In this document: one piece after another, positions 8,190 through 10,114 of the stretch
Numbering within the stretch: the stretch's first letter is position 1
How the letters are laid out: each line of letters opens with the position of its first letter
Assembly (NCBI RefSeq): GCF_000482745.1
Contig: NZ_AXWQ01000022.1
Location: forward strand, 1-10,114
Source: Oleidesulfovibrio alaskensis DSM 16109
Lineage (GTDB): Bacteria; Desulfobacterota; Desulfovibrionia; Desulfovibrionales; Desulfovibrionaceae
Direction of reading: 5' to 3'
Length of the DNA: 10,114 nucleotides
Program-made: the position numbers and the translations under genes
Notes under the pieces: model-generated
What the model was told of the DNA's origin: nothing
Database searches by the model: none
What the model saw: only the letters and a program-made list of their open reading frames with translations

Positions 8190-8573
8190 TCAGTTTTTTT
8201 CAGCTTCCTCCGCACGCCGGGCAGCCTCAATATTCAGATGGTCAAGCAGGCCGGAAACAATGTTAGCAAACACAGGGCTTTCAGCCATAAGTAACGCCTT
8301 ATTTGCAGCCGTACAGGGAACCGGCTTTCCATCTGCATCGCAAATGCCTTTCCAATCCAGAATGCAGTAATCCCACATGTCCGCGTAAAAAGCAGGTTCG
8401 CTCAGCTCTTCCAGCTGCCTGCCGCGCACAAACTTGCGGCTGGTATGCTTTTTGTGCAGTTTACGGCGGGTATCATCATTCAGCACCCGCAGGCAGATAG
8501 CCCCGTCTTCGGGCTTGGATTCGTCAATATCCAGCCAAGTTCCGGGATTCAGGTTATTCAGATCAAAACGCAT
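8190..8573 (-). CDS. Tail assembly chaperone (lambda G-like)
   Basis: A 127-residue protein in the slot between major tail protein and tape measure, where siphophages encode the G-type assembly chaperone. It begins MRFDLNNLNPGTWLDID, contains a charged helical segment (DDTRRKLHKKHT) and a YADMWDYCILDWKGI segment, and ends in a charged helix (EAARRAEEAEKN). I chose the ATG at 8573 rather than an in-frame ATG at 8585. The four extra codons of the longer form contain the Shine-Dalgarno GAGG that serves the later start, and the earlier ATG follows a terminator hairpin with no ribosome site. The last codons, GAA AAA AAC TGA, contain a -1 slippery heptamer, so a fraction of ribosomes should continue into the downstream DUF1799-type frame. 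Confidence 0.82.
   Translation of the reverse strand: MRFDLNNLNPGTWLDIDESKPEDGAICLRVLNDDTRRKLHKKHTSRKFVRGRQLEELSEPAFYADMWDYCILDWKGICDADGKPVPCTAANKALLMAESPVFANIVSGLLDHLNIEAARRAEEAEKN
8193..8199 (-). promoter_or_regulatory. Programmed -1 frameshift slippery heptamer A AAA AAC
   Basis: On the minus strand the chaperone gene ends GAA AAA AAC TGA. In its own frame this gives X XXY YYZ as A AAA AAC, immediately followed by the stop. Slipping back one base makes the next codon CTG, starting at 8193, and leads without a stop into the frame ending at 7876 (105 further residues). This is the arrangement known for lambda G/GT and many other long-tailed phages. I did not identify a clear downstream stimulatory structure by eye. 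Confidence 0.82.
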
Positions 8574-8585
8574 AAAACACCTCAT

Positions 8586-8607
8586 AAAAGAGGCGGCTGA
8601 CCGCCTC
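8586..8607 (-). terminator. Intrinsic terminator or attenuator after the major tail protein gene
   Basis: The minus strand reads GAGGCGG, loop TCAG, CCGCCTC, then TTTT. This is a perfect 7-bp GC-rich stem with a 4-base loop; a G-T wobble and two A-T pairs upstream can lengthen it. It begins 8 bases after the tail tube stop (8616), and the T tract touches the ribosome site of the chaperone gene. Because the operon continues downstream, it probably acts as a partial terminator, keeping tube protein mRNA abundant relative to chaperone and tape measure mRNA. Confidence 0.8.
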
Positions 8608-8615
8608 CTTCGGGT

Positions 8616-9086
8616 TTAAGGGGCAGAAGGAACAGTTTCAGAAAATCTCTTCAACGGCCCGCAACCGGAAAAGTTAAACGAAATAGTCGCAACACCGGCC
8701 TTATCCTGCTTCACGTTCACACTGGTAATGCGTGCACCGGCGCTGGCATCGCTGGCAGTATCAGGCGCGTAATAGATCAGCTTTTCACCGGCTGTTTCGC
8801 TGTATTCCACATAAAAGCGGATGTCGGGTATCAGCGCGCCGGTATCAAAGGCCGCTTCCACAACTCCCTGCCCCGTGGCATCAGTGGGATCAGCAGAACC
8901 GGCACAACTGCCGCTCCATTTTTTCATGCCCACATCGCTTTTGCCCCATCCGTCACCAAAGGCGGTGGTGTCCACTTCATCAGCGGAAAGGTTCATATCC
9001 CAGTTGGAAATTTCCCCAACAATCTGCTCAGTTCCACCCGATGCACCAACGGTCACACGGGCTTTTCTGCCGGAAACGGTAGCCAT
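8616..9086 (-). CDS. V: Major tail tube protein (lambda V / TP901-1 family-like)
   Basis: A 156-residue protein that should polymerise into the tail tube. After a basic N-terminus it contains GEISNWDMNLSADEVDTTAFGDGW and KKWSGSCAGSADPTD (about residues 25-67), a pattern typical of major tail proteins of the TP901-1 or lambda type. A beta-strand-rich C-terminus follows (FYVEYSETAGEKLIYYAP; ITSVNVKQDKAGVATISFNFSG). The gene has the strongest ribosome site in the window, GGAGG seven bases before ATG 9086, and lies in a 26-base spacer after the terminator gene instead of overlapping it. A terminator hairpin follows. Both features fit its need for high expression. Lambda gpV is longer (246 residues) because of an extra C-terminal Ig domain; no such domain is seen here. 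Confidence 0.9.
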   Translation of the reverse strand: MATVSGRKARVTVGASGGTEQIVGEISNWDMNLSADEVDTTAFGDGWGKSDVGMKKWSGSCAGSADPTDATGQGVVEAAFDTGALIPDIRFYVEYSETAGEKLIYYAPDTASDASAGARITSVNVKQDKAGVATISFNFSGCGPLKRFSETVPSAP

Positions 9087-9112
9087 AGTATTTCCTCCAT
9101 GCTGTTTTGCGG

Positions 9113-9505
9113 TTACGCAGCCCGATGCAACGTAACCAGATATTCAACCATGATGCGCTGTGCATGAGCACCCGCAAGACGCGTTGCCTGCTGAAACTCA
9201 ACCGAGACAAGGTCATAATCAGGCACAGCAAAAGCTGTCTGCTCCACAAAATCACGCAGATCACGGGCATAGATGTCTGCCGTGTCCATATCCGCCGCGT
9301 ACACGTCCAGTTGCAGATAAATTTCAGGTAAAATGCTGGTAAAAGAGCGGTCTTCCGACTCATGCGGTACAGAAACAACAACAAAAGGCACTTTTTTACC
9401 GCGCGGAGCCTCAAACGCATACAGGCTATCGCCAAGGCGCAGGTGCAACGCGCTGCCGCCTTGCGCATAGGCTTTGAAAAAGGCTTCCCGAAAGGCTTTC
9501 ATCAT
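9113..9505 (-). CDS. Tail terminator / tail completion protein (lambda U or DUF3168-like position)
   Basis: A 130-residue protein between the gp10-like gene and the tail tube gene, the standard slot for the tail terminator that caps the tube and joins it to the head connector. It has an amphipathic N-terminal helix, then RLGDSLYAFEAPRGKKVPFVVVSV, ILPEIYLQLDVYAAD, a helix (IYARDLRDFVEQ) and a final strand IMVEYLVTLHR. This alpha/beta order fits gpU/DUF3168-type proteins. The start is one of two adjacent ATGs (9505 or 9502): the first gives an ATGA overlap with the upstream stop, the second a TGATG overlap like other junctions in this operon. The GGGGGC upstream can serve either. The family assignment rests on position and general pattern. 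Confidence 0.8.
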   Translation of the reverse strand: MMKAFREAFFKAYAQGGSALHLRLGDSLYAFEAPRGKKVPFVVVSVPHESEDRSFTSILPEIYLQLDVYAADMDTADIYARDLRDFVEQTAFAVPDYDLVSVEFQQATRLAGAHAQRIMVEYLVTLHRAA

Positions 9506-9873
9506 GCCCCCACTGCAGAAAGCCTCAGCCTTGAGCGTACTCTTTTGCCCACAATGGCAATGGCAGGGCGGAAAAAAGGATGCGGGCGCACTTTGCCGCG
9601 CACAACGCCTTTACGGTCAACAATATTATGACCGTATTCCACCAGATGGGCGTGCGGAGCCCTTACAACGACAATGTAGCCCCCCGCTTCAAACTTAGAG
9701 GGGCGTGCCCGGACTGATTTTACAAGCAGCCCTTTAAGCTTCGGGGCACGCTGGCGTGTTTCCGTGGCAATCTCAGCGGCAATATCCGCCATATGCTTAT
9801 CCACATGCTCATAAAGCATCCGCTCAAGCTCTTTATCGGTAGGCAACAAATTACGAAACGATGCCTGCAGCAT
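9502..9873 (-). CDS. HK97 gp10-like head-tail connector / tail completion protein
   Basis: A 123-residue protein with the features of the HK97 gp10 family: an N-terminal helical region (KELERMLYEHVDKHMADIAAEIATETRQRAP, about residues 14-44), then the conserved HLVEYGH (76-82) and the C-terminal HPFFRPA (98-104). In phages of this type it lies between head closure protein and tail terminator and helps complete the neck. The ATG at 9873 follows the upstream TAG by two bases and has a strong AGGAGGAG ribosome site. The stop overlaps the next start. It is complete and shows no sign of decay, although the head genes that would normally precede it are missing. Confidence 0.88.
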   Translation of the reverse strand: MLQASFRNLLPTDKELERMLYEHVDKHMADIAAEIATETRQRAPKLKGLLVKSVRARPSKFEAGGYIVVVRAPHAHLVEYGHNIVDRKGVVRGKVRPHPFFRPAIAIVGKRVRSRLRLSAVGA

Positions 9874-9875
9874 GG

Positions 9876-10007
9876 CTACTCCTCCTCAATGCTGGAAACT
9901 TCCAGTATCAGCCAGCGCCCCCGCCCCTCTTGGTCTATGGCGCTTTCTATGTCGTACATGATGCCCTGCACCCGTATGCGCATGGCTGGTGTCACATCAG
10001 CCCGGTA
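9876..10007 (-). pseudogene. C-terminal remnant of a phage head closure / head-tail adaptor protein
   Basis: In the frame that ends at the TAG at 9876-9878, the last 43 codons encode YRADVTPAMRIRV and then VQGIMYDIESAIDQEGRGRWLILEV. This closely fits the C-terminal end of SPP1 gp16 / head-tail adaptor proteins (Y-R-x-D-[IV]-T-P-x-M-R, then the pattern YDI...GR-R-L-L). It also sits just where that gene belongs, directly before the HK97 gp10-like gene. Upstream of about 10007 the same frame stays open but gives Cys/Pro-rich sequence unlike any phage protein, because that DNA codes for the terminase end in another frame. The N-terminal two thirds of a normal protein (about 110 residues) are therefore missing. 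A GTG at 9995 overlaps the terminase TGA, so a 39-residue peptide could still be translated. Confidence 0.65.
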
Positions 10008-10114
10008 ACCTTGGAAACTGCAGCAGGAGAAAGCCCGAACTCGGCAAGCAGGCTTTGAGCATGGCGCATGGCCTCGGAACGCTGGTTCACTGCAGGATGA
10101 CTTTTCTTCAGCAA
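9992..10114 (-). CDS. Terminase small subunit, P27 family, C-terminal end (runs off the window)
   Basis: The frame enters from the window edge and gives 40 residues ending at a TGA (9992-9994). Residues SHPAVNQRSEAMRHAQSLL and AEFGLSPAAVSKV match the C-terminal helix and the conserved E-F-G-L-[TS]-P segment of P27-type terminase small subunits, in which a N/H-P opening precedes a long helix. These proteins bind packaging sites and direct genome cutting by the large subunit. Normally the large terminase gene follows at once. Here the frame runs directly into the end of a head-closure gene, so the last few residues (TGLM) may be made by the junction. Only 40 residues are visible, so the family call is moderate. 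Confidence 0.68.
   Translation of the reverse strand: MLKKSHPAVNQRSEAMRHAQSLLAEFGLSPAAVSKVTGLM

Noticed and set aside
8574..8585. Earlier in-frame ATG at 8585 for the G-like chaperone
   Set aside because: It lies immediately after the terminator hairpin without a ribosome site, and the four extra codons contain the Shine-Dalgarno sequence of the ATG at 8573.
9878..10114. Single continuous open frame from the window edge to 9876, read as one complete protein end
   Set aside because: The frame is open, but upstream of about 10007 it gives Cys/Pro/Arg-rich sequence without family character, whereas another frame gives a recognisable terminase C-terminus.

Overview
This window is the tail-morphogenesis block of a long-tailed (siphovirus, lambda-like) prophage. 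Every supportable gene lies on the minus strand, so transcription runs from high to low coordinates. The sequence looks moderately GC-rich and proteobacterial. A Desulfovibrio-like host is my guess from protein flavour only. No host gene, integrase or att site is visible.

In transcription order: (1) 9876-10114 holds two gene tails pressed together. One is the C-terminal 40 codons of a P27-type terminase small subunit. The other is the C-terminus of a head-closure (head-tail adaptor) protein in another frame. Terminase large subunit, portal, protease and capsid genes, which normally separate these two, are absent. (2) 8616-9873 carries an HK97-gp10-like connector protein, a tail terminator and the major tail tube protein, followed by a strong intrinsic terminator hairpin. 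(3) 7876-8573 carries the tail assembly chaperone pair (G and G-T type), joined by an A AAA AAC slippery heptamer directly before the first gene's stop. (4) 4978-7875 is the tape measure protein. (5) 790-4978 encodes the tail tip: a DUF1833-type protein, an NlpC/P60-type peptidase, and a large J/TipJ protein with an N-terminal ubiquitin-like domain and three C-terminal FnIII repeats. (6) 1-784 holds a conserved tail protein of unknown function and the start of a tail fibre that runs off the window.

The genes are packed as one translation-coupled operon, with mostly TGATG, TAATG, ATGA or TAAATG junctions. The tube protein forms the tail shaft around the tape measure, assisted by the chaperones. 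The L/K/J-like proteins make the tip, and the fibre probably recognises the host.

The point of most interest is the intact tail module beside a head region that appears to have been deleted. It could be a defective prophage, a headless F-type tailocin, or an assembly chimera; the window alone cannot decide. There is no gene-free stretch longer than 300 bases.
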